This document shows positions 1-7,486 of a DNA stretch of 23,739 nucleotides, piece by piece (positions within the stretch are counted from its first letter, which is position 1; each line of letters starts with the position of its first letter). Source of the DNA: Candidatus Sumerlaeota bacterium. Lineage in GTDB: Bacteria; UBP6; UBA1177. The position numbers and the translations under genes are program-made. The notes beneath the pieces were generated by a model that worked only from the letters and a program-made list of their open reading frames with translations, ran no database searches and was not told the DNA's origin. Where the stretch lies: positions 1 to 23,739 of the forward strand of contig SLGQ01000145.1 of the NCBI GenBank assembly GCA_007136595.1. The letters are read 5' to 3'.

Positions 1-506
1 ATTTTTTCCAACTCTCTCTGTGAGGGCATTGCGGCAGTAAATTTTTTATCTGATTCGGTCAGCTCTCTTTTTTCAAGCGGCGGTCTTTGGAGTCTTTTTT
101 CCATTTCAGCCTTTCTTTCCAATTCTGCCTGTTCTCTGACCTTTGCTTTTTCAGCTTCCTGAGCAATGTAATATCTTTGAAGCCCGAATGCAATAAGTGC
201 CGCCGCCAAAGTTGACAGAAGAACTATCATTAAAGGGAGCCTTGATTTTTTTGTTTTAGTGTCCAAATCACCATCTTCTTCCGATTGAGCAAACTCTTTC
301 TGATCTCTTTCAGCAGCTTTCTTTTCAAAAAGGTCAGAATATTTGACCGCAAAAACTTCCCACTCCATAAGGTCTTTTTCACCTACGGTAGAAAAGTAGT
401 AATTTTTTATAGTTTCTTCGTTGCTGATACAAAAATTGACGATATCTTTTTCATTGAAAGTAGTTATAAGCTGTTTGGAGCGTTTATGATAAACTTTAAA
501 ATACAT
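1..506 (-). CDS. Partial single-pass membrane protein (C-terminus cut off by window edge)
   Basis: Reading leftward from an ATG at 504-506 the frame stays open to the window edge, giving about 168 residues of an incomplete protein. A GAGGT ribosome site at 512-516 sits about five bases ahead of the ATG. Residues 1-85 look soluble (start MYFKVYHKRSK) and are followed by an acidic/Lys-rich stretch. One hydrophobic segment, about 91-109 (LPLMIVLLSTLAAALIAFG), is followed by a charged Glu/Lys/Arg-rich, probably coiled-coil tail. There is no signal peptide, so the N-terminal part is probably cytoplasmic and the coiled tail periplasmic. It lies 17 bases after the FHA gene and is probably co-transcribed with it. 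I do not recognise the family. Function unknown. Confidence 0.75.
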   Translation of the reverse strand, partial: MYFKVYHKRSKQLITTFNEKDIVNFCISNEETIKNYYFSTVGEKDLMEWEVFAVKYSDLFEKKAAERDQKEFAQSEEDGDLDTKTKKSRLPLMIVLLSTLAAALIAFGLQRYYIAQEAEKAKVREQAELERKAEMEKRLQRPPLEKRELTESDKKFTAAMPSQRELEK

Positions 507-523
507 TGCTTACCTCAAAAGTC

Positions 524-1696
524 TTACATTTCAACGAGATCATCCGGAACTTCAGAGTTGGTTTCCAACTCCTCGTTATTGTCTCCGGCAAGTATTCCCA
601 GATCTATATATTTAAGAATTTCAGAAAGAAGAATGAAATCGTCATTTTCAGGAAACATATTTAAATAGGGCATTGTTTCGCCAGTGTTTACCATGAACTG
701 GACAGAATCAAGTTCAGGTTTTGAAAGGTCTGAAAGTTTGCCGGTCATAGGAATGATAAAGCGGAGAAGATCGGTATTGACAATTTTTCTGTATTTTTGA
801 AGAATTGCTCTCTGATTCGATATTTCCATGAAAACATCTTCAAGGAAATCGTTGATGTTTTCTCTTTTAGGTGTCGGGTCAACTTTAAAATCATAATCTC
901 CGTCACGGGCAAGAAGAAACCTTGAAAGAGCTTTTTCCTGACTGAAATTTTTGTTTGAATTAGATGCACAGGATACCATTCCTGTGGTTCCGATCGCAAT
1001 TTCTATATTTTCTTTAAACGGAGATGTAACTTTAACGGTCAGATAACCGGTAGATGTGGATTGAGAAAGTCTTTGCAGCAGGTCAATGGGATCGATGGCA
1101 GATAAACTTCCTTTCGTTGATGAAAGGGAAGAATCGGGAACAGTTTTTGCAGTTGTAGCCGGACCTCCTTTTTTAAGGGAAACCTTTGCAACACTAACTT
1201 TTGATGGATCACTGTTCATCATGGGAGCTTCAAGAGTGAAAGGCTCCTCATCGTCAACTTCTTCAAGAGGTGGTGCAGCCATTTCACCTGCCGGTCTGGT
1301 AGGAGCACTTGGTCCGGTATTACCGTTGTTGTCCGGATAATCTCCGTCCTTTGCGGCTCCCATTACAATAGTTGAGTCTCCGACTGAAAACTCGATCCCT
1401 TCTTTAAGCTCAAAAGGAGATTCGGGGTTTATTCTTTCTCCACTTACAAAAGTACCGTTGGTGCTGTTGTTGTCTTCTATGAAAACCCTTCCCCCTTTAC
1501 AGAAAATTACCGCATGGTGCCTGCTAACCTTCGAATCAACAATAGCAACATCGGAAGAAATATCTCGACCTATGGAAAGCTTCTGTCCATCCCGGAGAGA
1601 AAACTCTCCTCCGGAATACTTGCCCTTGATAAAAGTAAATCTTACCTTGTTTGAATCAGAAGAAACATTTTTTGCAAAGTTGCTGTATTTGCCCAT
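524..1696 (-). CDS. FHA domain protein with C-terminal DUF4388 (PATAN-like) domain
   Basis: A 390-residue cytoplasmic protein. Residues about 15-115 form a forkhead-associated domain with the phosphothreonine-binding signature: SIGRD at 41-45, SKVSRHHA at 55-62, NNSTNGTF at 76-83. A Pro/Glu-rich disordered linker (about 118-190) leads to a DUF4388-type domain at about 195-280 (IDPIDLLQRLSQSTSTGYL, then LSRFLLARDGDYDF). FHA domains bind phosphothreonine peptides, and DUF4388 occurs in deltaproteobacterial signalling proteins, so this is probably an adaptor in a Ser/Thr-kinase pathway. The partner is not known. The start is supported by a GTGAGG site ahead of the ATG and a good promoter at 1735-1763. 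The gene leads into the partial membrane-protein gene to its left. The FHA call is secure; the DUF4388 call is likely. Confidence 0.93.
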   Translation of the reverse strand: MGKYSNFAKNVSSDSNKVRFTFIKGKYSGGEFSLRDGQKLSIGRDISSDVAIVDSKVSRHHAVIFCKGGRVFIEDNNSTNGTFVSGERINPESPFELKEGIEFSVGDSTIVMGAAKDGDYPDNNGNTGPSAPTRPAGEMAAPPLEEVDDEEPFTLEAPMMNSDPSKVSVAKVSLKKGGPATTAKTVPDSSLSSTKGSLSAIDPIDLLQRLSQSTSTGYLTVKVTSPFKENIEIAIGTTGMVSCASNSNKNFSQEKALSRFLLARDGDYDFKVDPTPKRENINDFLEDVFMEISNQRAILQKYRKIVNTDLLRFIIPMTGKLSDLSKPELDSVQFMVNTGETMPYLNMFPENDDFILLSEILKYIDLGILAGDNNEELETNSEVPDDLVEM

Positions 1697-1734
1697 TTTG
1701 TCTGCCTCACCTATACCACCGCACTACAGCGACA

Positions 1735-1763
1735 ATGCTAAACAAAAACGATTGATTTTTCAA
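1735..1763 (-). promoter_or_regulatory. Sigma-70-type promoter for the FHA gene
   Basis: On the minus strand TTGAAA (1758-1763) and TAGCAT (1735-1740) are separated by exactly 17 bases, about 40 bases upstream of the FHA start codon. Confidence 0.55.
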
Positions 1764-1851
1764 GAAAAAACTTTTTTTACTGAAAAATAGGACTATCTTG
1801 ACCTGAAAAGTAGGGGTTCGTCGCAAATTGTAAATTATTTCATTCAGGAGA

Positions 1852-2283
1852 CTAGTCTTCCGTTTTCTCGCCGGTAACGGAAAATGTTTTTAAAAGATTT
1901 CTCATGGACTCGATAAAATAAACATATTGAGAAGCTTTTTCAGTTGAAAGATCTAAAAACTCAATATTTGAAATAATAAATTCAGTCCTGTCAAAAAAGT
2001 TTTTAATTTCTTCGTCTGCGGGAATATACCCATTTTCAACCTTGTTCCTCAGCGCAATGAGAGAATCTGTATATCTGTCAACCAGTTCTTTTTTCAAAAA
2101 CTTCTCATTTTGTCTCAGGCACTCTTCCAATTCTACAAAGGCTGCAATTTTTTCACTTGTTAAAGTTTTTACACCATCTTTGAGACCGGAGTTTTCCTTT
2201 TTAAGAGTGTAGTTTAAAAAAATCAAAACTGCACAAATGATAGCAAGTATAGCAATAATTATTGATGCCGTATTGTTTTTCAT
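1852..2283 (-). CDS. Small membrane-anchored coiled-coil protein, uncharacterised
   Basis: A protein of 143 residues. A longer frame begins at 2316, but I chose the ATG at 2283 because a strong GGAGGTGG site lies just ahead of it (2286-2293) and because this start puts the hydrophobic anchor at the N-terminus, after MKNNTAS. One membrane segment (about 6-24, IIIAILAIICAVLIFLNY) is followed by a charged, mostly helical domain rich in Glu/Lys. The helical part probably faces the periplasm, or the cytoplasm if the anchor is reversed. No enzymatic motif is visible and I do not recognise the family. It lies upstream of the FHA gene on the same strand but 155 bases away. The FHA gene has its own promoter, so the two may be separate transcripts. 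Confidence 0.72.
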   Translation of the reverse strand: MKNNTASIIIAILAIICAVLIFLNYTLKKENSGLKDGVKTLTSEKIAAFVELEECLRQNEKFLKKELVDRYTDSLIALRNKVENGYIPADEEIKNFFDRTEFIISNIEFLDLSTEKASQYVYFIESMRNLLKTFSVTGEKTED

Positions 2284-2311
2284 GTCCACCTCCTTTAAAT
2301 CCACTGATAAC

Positions 2312-2339
2312 ATCATATAGTCTTTGAAAAAAAATTCAA
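2312..2339 (-). promoter_or_regulatory. Possible promoter for the small membrane-anchored protein
   Basis: On the minus strand TTGAAT (2334-2339), a 16-base spacer and TATGAT (2312-2317) lie about 30 bases ahead of the chosen start at 2283. Here the longer 2316 start would fall inside the promoter, which supports the shorter start. Confidence 0.45.
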
Positions 2340-2363
2340 TTATTTAAAGAAAATTGCATAAAT

Positions 2364-2391
2364 TTGCTAAAAAGTTGTTTCATGGTAACAT
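2364..2391 (+). promoter_or_regulatory. Weak promoter candidate for the SlyD-like gene, overlapping a short palindrome
   Basis: TTGCTA (2364-2369), 16 bases, TAACAT (2386-2391). The -10 is embedded in an inverted repeat CATGG-7-CCATG (2381-2397). Both elements are imperfect, so this is a suggestion only. Confidence 0.25.
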
Positions 2392-2455
2392 TCCATGATT
2401 TCAGGAAGGAGACTTTTTGGAATAGTTTTTTTTGTAAAGAAGAATGGAGATTTTT

Positions 2456-2995
2456 ATGGGAGTTAAAACCGGAGACAAAATTGGAGTACATTACACAGGT
2501 TGGCTTGAAAACGGCGAAAAATTTGATTCTTCCCTTGATTCGGGTGAAACATTCAAATTTCAGGTCGGTGCGGGAATGGTCATAAAAGGGTTTGACGATG
2601 CAGTTATAGGGATGGAGATCGGAGAAAAGAAAAAATTTGAAGTGACTCCTGAAGAGGGTTACGGTCATAAAGATGAAAAGCATGTTTTTGAAGTTGAAAA
2701 AAAGATGTTCCCTGAAGGTGCAGAGATCAACCCCGGGATAATGTTTGAAATGCACAGCCAGGAAGGGCATGCCATACCTGTAGTCGTTGCAGAGGTAAAA
2801 GAAGATACGGTCGTGCTTGATGCTAACCATCCTCTTTGCGGACAGAACCTTACTTTTGAGATCGAACTTATGGAAACCGGAGTTGAGGTTCCTGAGTATC
2901 ATGATCATCATGGTGGCGGATGTTGTTGTGATGAAGATGGCGATGAAGAAACTTCTTCCTGTTGTACTTCTTCAAAGAAGGGAAATTGCTGCTGA
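2456..2995 (+). CDS. slyD: SlyD-type FKBP peptidyl-prolyl cis-trans isomerase
   Basis: A 179-residue cytoplasmic protein that catalyses cis-trans isomerisation of prolyl bonds and acts as a chaperone. The FKBP core is split in the SlyD manner. Residues 1-70 carry the opening motif (VHYTGWLENGEKFDSS) and VGAGMVIKGFDDAVIGM. An insert-in-flap domain follows at about 71-125 (GYGHKDEKHVFEV). The closing FKBP strand is at about 120-140 (LDANHPLCGQNLTFEIEL). The C-terminal tail (about 148-179) is His/Cys-rich (YHDHH, CCC, two CC pairs), like the nickel-binding tail of E. coli SlyD. An ATG at 2444 is in frame, but GGAG at 2446-2449 is spaced six bases from the ATG at 2456, which I prefer. Family certain. 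The metal role is inferred from the tail. Confidence 0.93.
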   Translation: MGVKTGDKIGVHYTGWLENGEKFDSSLDSGETFKFQVGAGMVIKGFDDAVIGMEIGEKKKFEVTPEEGYGHKDEKHVFEVEKKMFPEGAEINPGIMFEMHSQEGHAIPVVVAEVKEDTVVLDANHPLCGQNLTFEIELMETGVEVPEYHDHHGGGCCCDEDGDEETSSCCTSSKKGNCC

Positions 2996-3017
2996 AGGTA
3001 GTTCTGCAAATAATTCT

Positions 3018-3047
3018 TTGACAATTATTCCGTTAAGAATATATATA
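3018..3047 (+). promoter_or_regulatory. Promoter for the CPFC thioredoxin-fold lipoprotein
   Basis: A consensus TTGACA (3018-3023) is followed by overlapping TATATA hexamers at 3040-3045 (16-base spacer) and 3042-3047 (18-base spacer), about 60 bases ahead of the gene. This suggests the gene is transcribed independently of the SlyD gene. Confidence 0.55.
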
Positions 3048-3106
3048 GGTCTGATGCTTTTTACAGTTGACTGGTTTTTTATCTTTATTTTAAGGAGTTC
3101 AATATT

Positions 3107-3466
3107 ATGAAAAAGTTACTTTCCGTTCTTGTTTTTATTTTAATTTCCGGATGTGTTTTCGGGAACAAAGCACAAGAAGAAAAACCTGTTTTCTATTATT
3201 TTTATTCACAAAGATGTCCGTTTTGCAGAGATGCCGGAGTTTATGTGGAAACTCTATCTGAAAAATTTCCGCAAGTAGAGATAAGGACAGTTGATGTGAA
3301 TGGAAGCGATGAAGATAAGGAACTTCATAAAAAAATAAGGGAAAAACTCAATCTCAGAGGTGGAGTTCCGTTATTTGTAATGGGTGAAAATCATGTCATA
3401 GGATTCAGAAAGGGAAGTCAGGAAAAAGTCATTGAAAATATGATCAATAAGGAGCTTAAGAAATAG
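3107..3466 (+). CDS. Thioredoxin-fold (glutaredoxin-like) lipoprotein with CPFC active site
   Basis: A 119-residue exported lipoprotein. A Lys-Lys start and hydrophobic stretch end in a lipobox ISGC, with Cys16 as the lipidated residue. The mature part is a minimal thioredoxin fold. A beta strand FYYFYS leads to the redox pair Cys37-Pro-Phe-Cys40 (RCPFC), and the conserved cis-proline is in GGVPLF (Pro88). CPFC resembles glutaredoxin and DsbA-like sites, so it probably exchanges thiol/disulfide equivalents at the periplasmic face of a membrane. AAGGAG at 3092-3097 fits the ATG. It converges on the rhodanese lipoprotein gene, with stops only two bases apart. The natural electron donor would be the CcdA-like protein encoded nearby. 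That link is inference. Confidence 0.9.
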   Translation: MKKLLSVLVFILISGCVFGNKAQEEKPVFYYFYSQRCPFCRDAGVYVETLSEKFPQVEIRTVDVNGSDEDKELHKKIREKLNLRGGVPLFVMGENHVIGFRKGSQEKVIENMINKELKK

Positions 3467-3468
3467 GT

Positions 3469-3963
3469 CTATTGCACAATAGGCTTGTTTTGTGCCCTCC
3501 ACTCTGTGAAGCCGCCCTTATACCAGTACATTTCCTTATCTATTTCCCACTCCTGTGCTTTTTTGAAAGCATTAAGCCCCCGGAATCTTCCGGTACAGTA
3601 AAAAACAACCTTATCGCTGTCACCGATCGCTTCAAGTAAATTTTCTTTTGTCATTTCATTGGTAGGGTGTCCCTTTACATAGAAAGGAAGATTGACAGCA
3701 CCCTCAAGATGACCTGCTTTGAAAAGGTTTTCGGGTCTGTTGTCAATAAAAGGAATTCCTTCTTTTAACATTTTCTCAGCTTCCTCGATCCCTATAACAT
3801 TGACTCCCGACAAAGGTGATTCCGGAGCTTTTTGCGGAGGAGCGGCGGCAACTTCCTCTACCGGATCAGGTTTAATATCCTGAACAACAGGCTCTTCCTG
3901 TGTCCGCATACACGATAAACTAAAAAAAACTGCAAAAAACAGAAACACACATTTTTTTTTCAT
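3469..3963 (-). CDS. Rhodanese-domain lipoprotein
   Basis: A 164-residue exported lipoprotein with lipobox SLSC (Cys18). A Pro/Glu/Ala-rich tether (about 22-52) precedes a single rhodanese domain (about 55-162). Visible rhodanese marks are FIDNRP (72-77), AGHLEGAVNLP (83-93) and the active-site loop CTGRFRG, with Cys123 as the persulfide-carrying residue. The C-terminal YWYKGGFTEW is also typical. Rhodaneses move sulfane sulfur to thiol acceptors, so a periplasmic lipidated version suggests sulfur transfer or sulfur sensing in the envelope. It sits 70 bases after the thioredoxin-CcdA-like gene on the same strand, and I found no convincing promoter in that gap, so co-transcription is likely. 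Confidence 0.9.
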   Translation of the reverse strand: MKKKCVFLFFAVFFSLSCMRTQEEPVVQDIKPDPVEEVAAAPPQKAPESPLSGVNVIGIEEAEKMLKEGIPFIDNRPENLFKAGHLEGAVNLPFYVKGHPTNEMTKENLLEAIGDSDKVVFYCTGRFRGLNAFKKAQEWEIDKEMYWYKGGFTEWRAQNKPIVQ

Positions 3964-4033
3964 GGTGAGTACCCCTTTAAAACAATTTAAAACACTAAAA
4001 TATTTGATGATTTGACAATATCCATAAAACTTT

Positions 4034-5740
4034 TTATATGCCGAGCCCTATCATTGCAGGATTGACAAGAAGAATTATTCCAAGAACTATCATGATAAAC
4101 CCTCCAATGAACTTCATTCTCTGGACAGCAGATTCTGATATCGCTTTTCCTCTGAATGTAAACCCGAAAACAAAAATTATCACTGCAAGAGGAATAATAT
4201 AAAAAAGGTTGTACATAGCTATCCAGAAGTAATGAGTAAAAGAAGAGTGTGCTATATCAAGACCCGATAAAACTGTTGTGTAAACTATCGGAAATCCGGC
4301 AGTACATGGAAGTTCGATCAGTGAAGCAAAAAATCCCAAAGTAAGTGATGATGCAATAAGAACAGGAAGCGAACCATTTTTTATGATGCCTCTGATGTTT
4401 CTCGTTTTTTTATCAAGAAAACTCCTCCCTTTATCACCTGTGGTAAGTGAAATACCTTTCTTGAAAAACAGAAGTTCCTTGCAGTTTATCACTCCCGCTA
4501 TCAGTGCTATGACGGCTATCGTTATCCTTAAAGGATCAATAAATCCAATATATTTGAAAATATTGAGCCATGCCGCCATAAAAAGAAAATATATAATGTA
4601 AACCATAAAAACAAAAGAGTACCCCACAATGTATATTCTCAAACGGGAGTGTGTGGATGAAACTATAAGTGCCATCAGAAATGTAAGAACAAACATGTTG
4701 CACGGATTAAACCCGTCAACAAGTGCTATCATCAAAGTAAAAACAGGAAGTGGAAGCTGATATCCCATTTCTTCAATTGCGGAAGGAGAGACCGTTGTAG
4801 CTAAAAAGAAAAATCCTACTAGAAAAACAAAAGCTGCTCCAACCACCATAAAATTTTTCTGATGCTCGCTCATAGCAGGCAAAGTCCCTGCCTTTATCAT
4901 GTTTTTTCTGTCTATCAGATAAAATACGAAGAAAATCAAAAGAAGTAAAAATACTCCGAAAACAGCAAAGTTGCCACCCGTTGAGCTTTCGCCCTCAGAT
5001 ACATCTTGCCGTACAGTTTCAGCAGGAGGGGTTTTATCTTTTGTAGAAACTTGAGGAGCGGCAGGTGACTTTTGTCCTGCTTGATCTCTCCACATAAGAG
5101 TCCAGTCCCCTATCTTAACAGCATGATCGAAAGAAATCGTTCCCCTGGCAACCTGAATGTCAAAAGGTTCTGTTTTTTCATGCCGGATGTTTCGTAATGC
5201 ACTTTCAACGGAGTCAGAAGTGAAAACCCTTTTTAAAAGCTCGTTATCCCCTTCTGTGCCGTCTTTGGGAACAAGTATTCTGTCTCTGTGCCATATATGG
5301 ACGAACCCTGGAAGTGTGGTCAGATCAAGCTCGCTGAAATTTATTGCTGACCCGTCTTTTAATGGAACTTCTCCCCTCATATCCTGGTTTGCCATTATCA
5401 AGTCAGCAAGTTGCGGAACAGCCATTCTCCCTACGGCAACTTTTTCGTTAAGGATCAGACATGGAACTCCCGCTATTTCATTTTCAAGAAAATTGTTAAA
5501 ATATTCAAGGGCTGTTTCCCTGTTTTCTCTCCCATATTTATGTATTTCATACTCAAAAAGAATGAATTTCGGATTTGAATCAAGAACTTTTCTAAGAACT
5601 ATCGGGTCTGTTCCCGCACAGTTAGGACAGTTTATACCAGTCAGATAAACTCCTCCAAGCCAATTTTCTCCATAAAGGTTAGGGTTGAAAACTGATAAAA
5701 AAACTAAAAACAATGAAAATTTTAAAATAATCTTTTTCAT
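4034..5740 (-). CDS. Thioredoxin-CcdA-like fusion: transmembrane thiol electron transporter (DsbD/CcdA superfamily)
   Basis: A 568-residue protein. A signal peptide (1-25) leads to a periplasmic thioredoxin-like domain with Cys38-Pro-Asn-Cys41 and the cis-Pro context AGVPC (Pro93). A linker region (about 120-255) follows, then about eight membrane segments (about 257-275, 297-316, 333-360, 368-395, 405-420, 458-490, 504-529, 543-562). The membrane part carries the paired CcdA/DsbD cysteines in FNPC (Cys347) and LPCT (Cys479). Such proteins pass reducing equivalents from cytoplasmic thioredoxin to periplasmic partners. Unusually, the thioredoxin-like domain precedes the membrane core, whereas DsbD carries its thioredoxin domain at the C-terminus. 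An in-frame GTG at 5741-5743 is an alternative start one codon earlier. Confidence 0.88.
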   Translation of the reverse strand: MKKIILKFSLFLVFLSVFNPNLYGENWLGGVYLTGINCPNCAGTDPIVLRKVLDSNPKFILFEYEIHKYGRENRETALEYFNNFLENEIAGVPCLILNEKVAVGRMAVPQLADLIMANQDMRGEVPLKDGSAINFSELDLTTLPGFVHIWHRDRILVPKDGTEGDNELLKRVFTSDSVESALRNIRHEKTEPFDIQVARGTISFDHAVKIGDWTLMWRDQAGQKSPAAPQVSTKDKTPPAETVRQDVSEGESSTGGNFAVFGVFLLLLIFFVFYLIDRKNMIKAGTLPAMSEHQKNFMVVGAAFVFLVGFFFLATTVSPSAIEEMGYQLPLPVFTLMIALVDGFNPCNMFVLTFLMALIVSSTHSRLRIYIVGYSFVFMVYIIYFLFMAAWLNIFKYIGFIDPLRITIAVIALIAGVINCKELLFFKKGISLTTGDKGRSFLDKKTRNIRGIIKNGSLPVLIASSLTLGFFASLIELPCTAGFPIVYTTVLSGLDIAHSSFTHYFWIAMYNLFYIIPLAVIIFVFGFTFRGKAISESAVQRMKFIGGFIMIVLGIILLVNPAMIGLGI

Positions 5741-5756
5741 CACACCTTACTCCCCC

Positions 5757-5768
5757 TTGAAATTTCAA
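5757..5768. repeat. 12-base perfect palindrome in the leader of the CcdA-like gene
   Basis: TTGAAATTTCAA reads identically on both strands. It lies between the predicted transcription start and the ribosome site of the gene starting at 5740. It may be chance in AT-rich DNA. Confidence 0.35.
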
Positions 5769-5775
5769 TTCAAAC

Positions 5776-5791
5776 GACCTTAAAACAGGTC
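5776..5791. promoter_or_regulatory. Operator-like inverted repeat over the CcdA-like transcription start
   Basis: GACCT (5776-5780), six bases, AGGTC (5787-5791). It directly abuts the -10 hexamer and covers the expected start of transcription, a standard repressor position. The regulator is unknown. Confidence 0.35.
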
Positions 5792-5819
5792 ATATTAACA
5801 TAGTTTTTTTATATTTCAA
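5792..5819 (-). promoter_or_regulatory. Promoter for the thioredoxin-CcdA-like gene
   Basis: On the minus strand TTGAAA (5814-5819), a 16-base spacer and TAATAT (5792-5797). TG one base ahead of the -10 makes it an extended -10 element. Confidence 0.6.
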
Positions 5820-5876
5820 GCTTTCTTTGAACAAGGTTAACGATGGAAAAAGTAAAGATATCAGCTTATAGTCAGA

Positions 5877-7442
5877 TCAGCCACCACAGTCAGGAGAAGG
5901 GTTCCTTCCCGGAGCACCTTTGGACAAAGTTTTTGAACATCCTTTAAGTCCCGGGTTGTAGCGGCATATATGGTTCTTTATATCTTCAGCTTCAACTCCG
6001 CTTGCCTTATGTTTGTTGTTGATCACCCATGTGGGGCTGGCTCCTATACCCATTGAGTTTGCAGCTTTAATGTTTTCACTGAGAAGTTTGATCCCTTCAT
6101 CCCCCTCGGAACATTTTTCAATTACAGCAGCTTTGATCGGTCCTTTTGCGCAAGGTTTCCAGTCAGTTCCTCTGATGTTTTCTCCCCTGCACCAGATATA
6201 GTCCATAAAGTTTCTGGGGTAATGTTTCATCGCACAAAGCTGTCTTTTATTTTCTTTTACCTCAAGATCGCGACCCAGAGAAGTGAATTTTCCAGGCTCA
6301 ACTTCATTTGCAATATAGTTTATATTAAACTTGAGTCCGTCATCTTTGAAAGCATCAAGAACTTCCTTCATTGAGTTAAAAGCTCTGGTGGTAAAAGGGC
6401 AGAGACTCATAACAAATATATCAAGTCTCTTTTTTTCCTCTTCACGACATACCAGCTCATCCTTGCAATCAGGGTCTTCACAGTCAATAAGTCCGTTGCC
6501 TGTATCATCAATTCCGTTATCACAGATCTCTCTTGTCGGATTAAATTTTGCACCAACCCTCAAAAGTCTGTGATCATCAACAGAAACGACAAAGCGGGAA
6601 ATTCTCTGAAATCCCTCATCCTGCTCAACATCTTTGTTGAAAATTACCATTGGAAGAAGATCATGCCCTTTCGCAGCAAGCTGGTCATAAAGCTCTTTTC
6701 CTTTAGGATCACTGTAATCAAACACTTCAGCTTCCAGACCGGGGAATACCCCCTTAAGATTCTGCGACAGTCTGTCAGTGTTGCATTCAGGACATCTTTT
6801 GTCAGTTATCATTGTCACTTTGATATCTTTAGGTTGAGGTATATCGGCACATAGTGAGGGCGGACTTTTCTGATAAAACTTGCAGATAGCACCTGTGAAA
6901 TCTCTCTCTGATCTGCCTCCTCTGTGGGGCTCTCCACCTATGAAAATAGTGGGAGAACCTTTTGCGTCACGGGCATCTGCTCTTTTTATACTTTCAGAAA
7001 GAAGTGTTTTCCCTTTGTCTCCGTCAACGCAATTTTTTATTCTTTCAACATTAACCCCGGCTTCTTTTCCACATTCTTCAAAATTGGCGGGAATGTTCTG
7101 TATATTCTTGTTCATACAGCCGAGAAGATCCAAAAACTTGACAGGTTCATAAGCCATTGCACAAAGCTGGATCTTATTTCCTCTCACTTCAGCTTCGCCC
7201 CTCATGCTGGTGAACTTTCCAGGTTCACTTTCATTCCCAATGAAATCAAGCTTGAAATCAATATTGTCCCCCATCTTTTTTAAGACAGGTGCTATGCCAT
7301 TCAAAGCCTGTGCCGTAAAAGGGCATTTGCTCATCACATACATTTCAACAACGACCTTTTCTTTTTCAACTCTTCTGGGACAGGCAGTAAACACCATTGC
7401 AATACCCACAAAAATGAGAGCTGTTAAAATCTTGAAATTCAT
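5877..7442 (-). CDS. Lipoprotein with three thioredoxin-fold domains (two GILT/DsbA-like CPFT domains around a CPEC domain)
   Basis: A 521-residue lipoprotein with lipobox FTAC (Cys21). Domain 1 (about 29-195) has VMSKCPFT (Cys40), QLCAM (Cys94) and the cis-Pro context GSPT (162-165). Domain 3 (about 338-500) repeats this layout: VMSLCPFT (Cys348), QLCAM (Cys403), ASPT (468-471), with EPGKFTS shared. Between them a smaller thioredoxin-like module (about 205-295) has Cys217-Pro-Glu-Cys220 and LLPMV. The linker at 306-332 is the Cys/Asp-rich CDNGIDDTGNGLIDC motif common in deltaproteobacterial surface proteins. Both outer domains have Thr where the second redox Cys would be, while other cysteines (109/418, 124/431, 138/444, 187/493) align. 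GGAGG seven bases ahead of the ATG fixes the start. A TTG at 7443-7445 is less likely. A role in thiol exchange is inferred. Confidence 0.88.
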   Translation of the reverse strand: MNFKILTALIFVGIAMVFTACPRRVEKEKVVVEMYVMSKCPFTAQALNGIAPVLKKMGDNIDFKLDFIGNESEPGKFTSMRGEAEVRGNKIQLCAMAYEPVKFLDLLGCMNKNIQNIPANFEECGKEAGVNVERIKNCVDGDKGKTLLSESIKRADARDAKGSPTIFIGGEPHRGGRSERDFTGAICKFYQKSPPSLCADIPQPKDIKVTMITDKRCPECNTDRLSQNLKGVFPGLEAEVFDYSDPKGKELYDQLAAKGHDLLPMVIFNKDVEQDEGFQRISRFVVSVDDHRLLRVGAKFNPTREICDNGIDDTGNGLIDCEDPDCKDELVCREEEKKRLDIFVMSLCPFTTRAFNSMKEVLDAFKDDGLKFNINYIANEVEPGKFTSLGRDLEVKENKRQLCAMKHYPRNFMDYIWCRGENIRGTDWKPCAKGPIKAAVIEKCSEGDEGIKLLSENIKAANSMGIGASPTWVINNKHKASGVEAEDIKNHICRYNPGLKGCSKTLSKGAPGRNPSPDCGG

Positions 7443-7486
7443 CAATGTGCCTCCGATAAATATTTCATATAAAAATCAAATTTTTA

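Noticed and set aside
2336..2911. 191-codon open frame on the minus strand opposite the SlyD gene
   Set aside because: It lies entirely antisense to a clear SlyD coding region, has a Phe/His/Lys-rich composition with no family resemblance, and reflects codon bias of the true gene.
3469..3482. CTATTG-CA-CAATAG palindrome at the convergent gene junction, as a bidirectional terminator
   Set aside because: The stem is AT-rich and short with only an interrupted T run on one side; it is too weak to call as a terminator.
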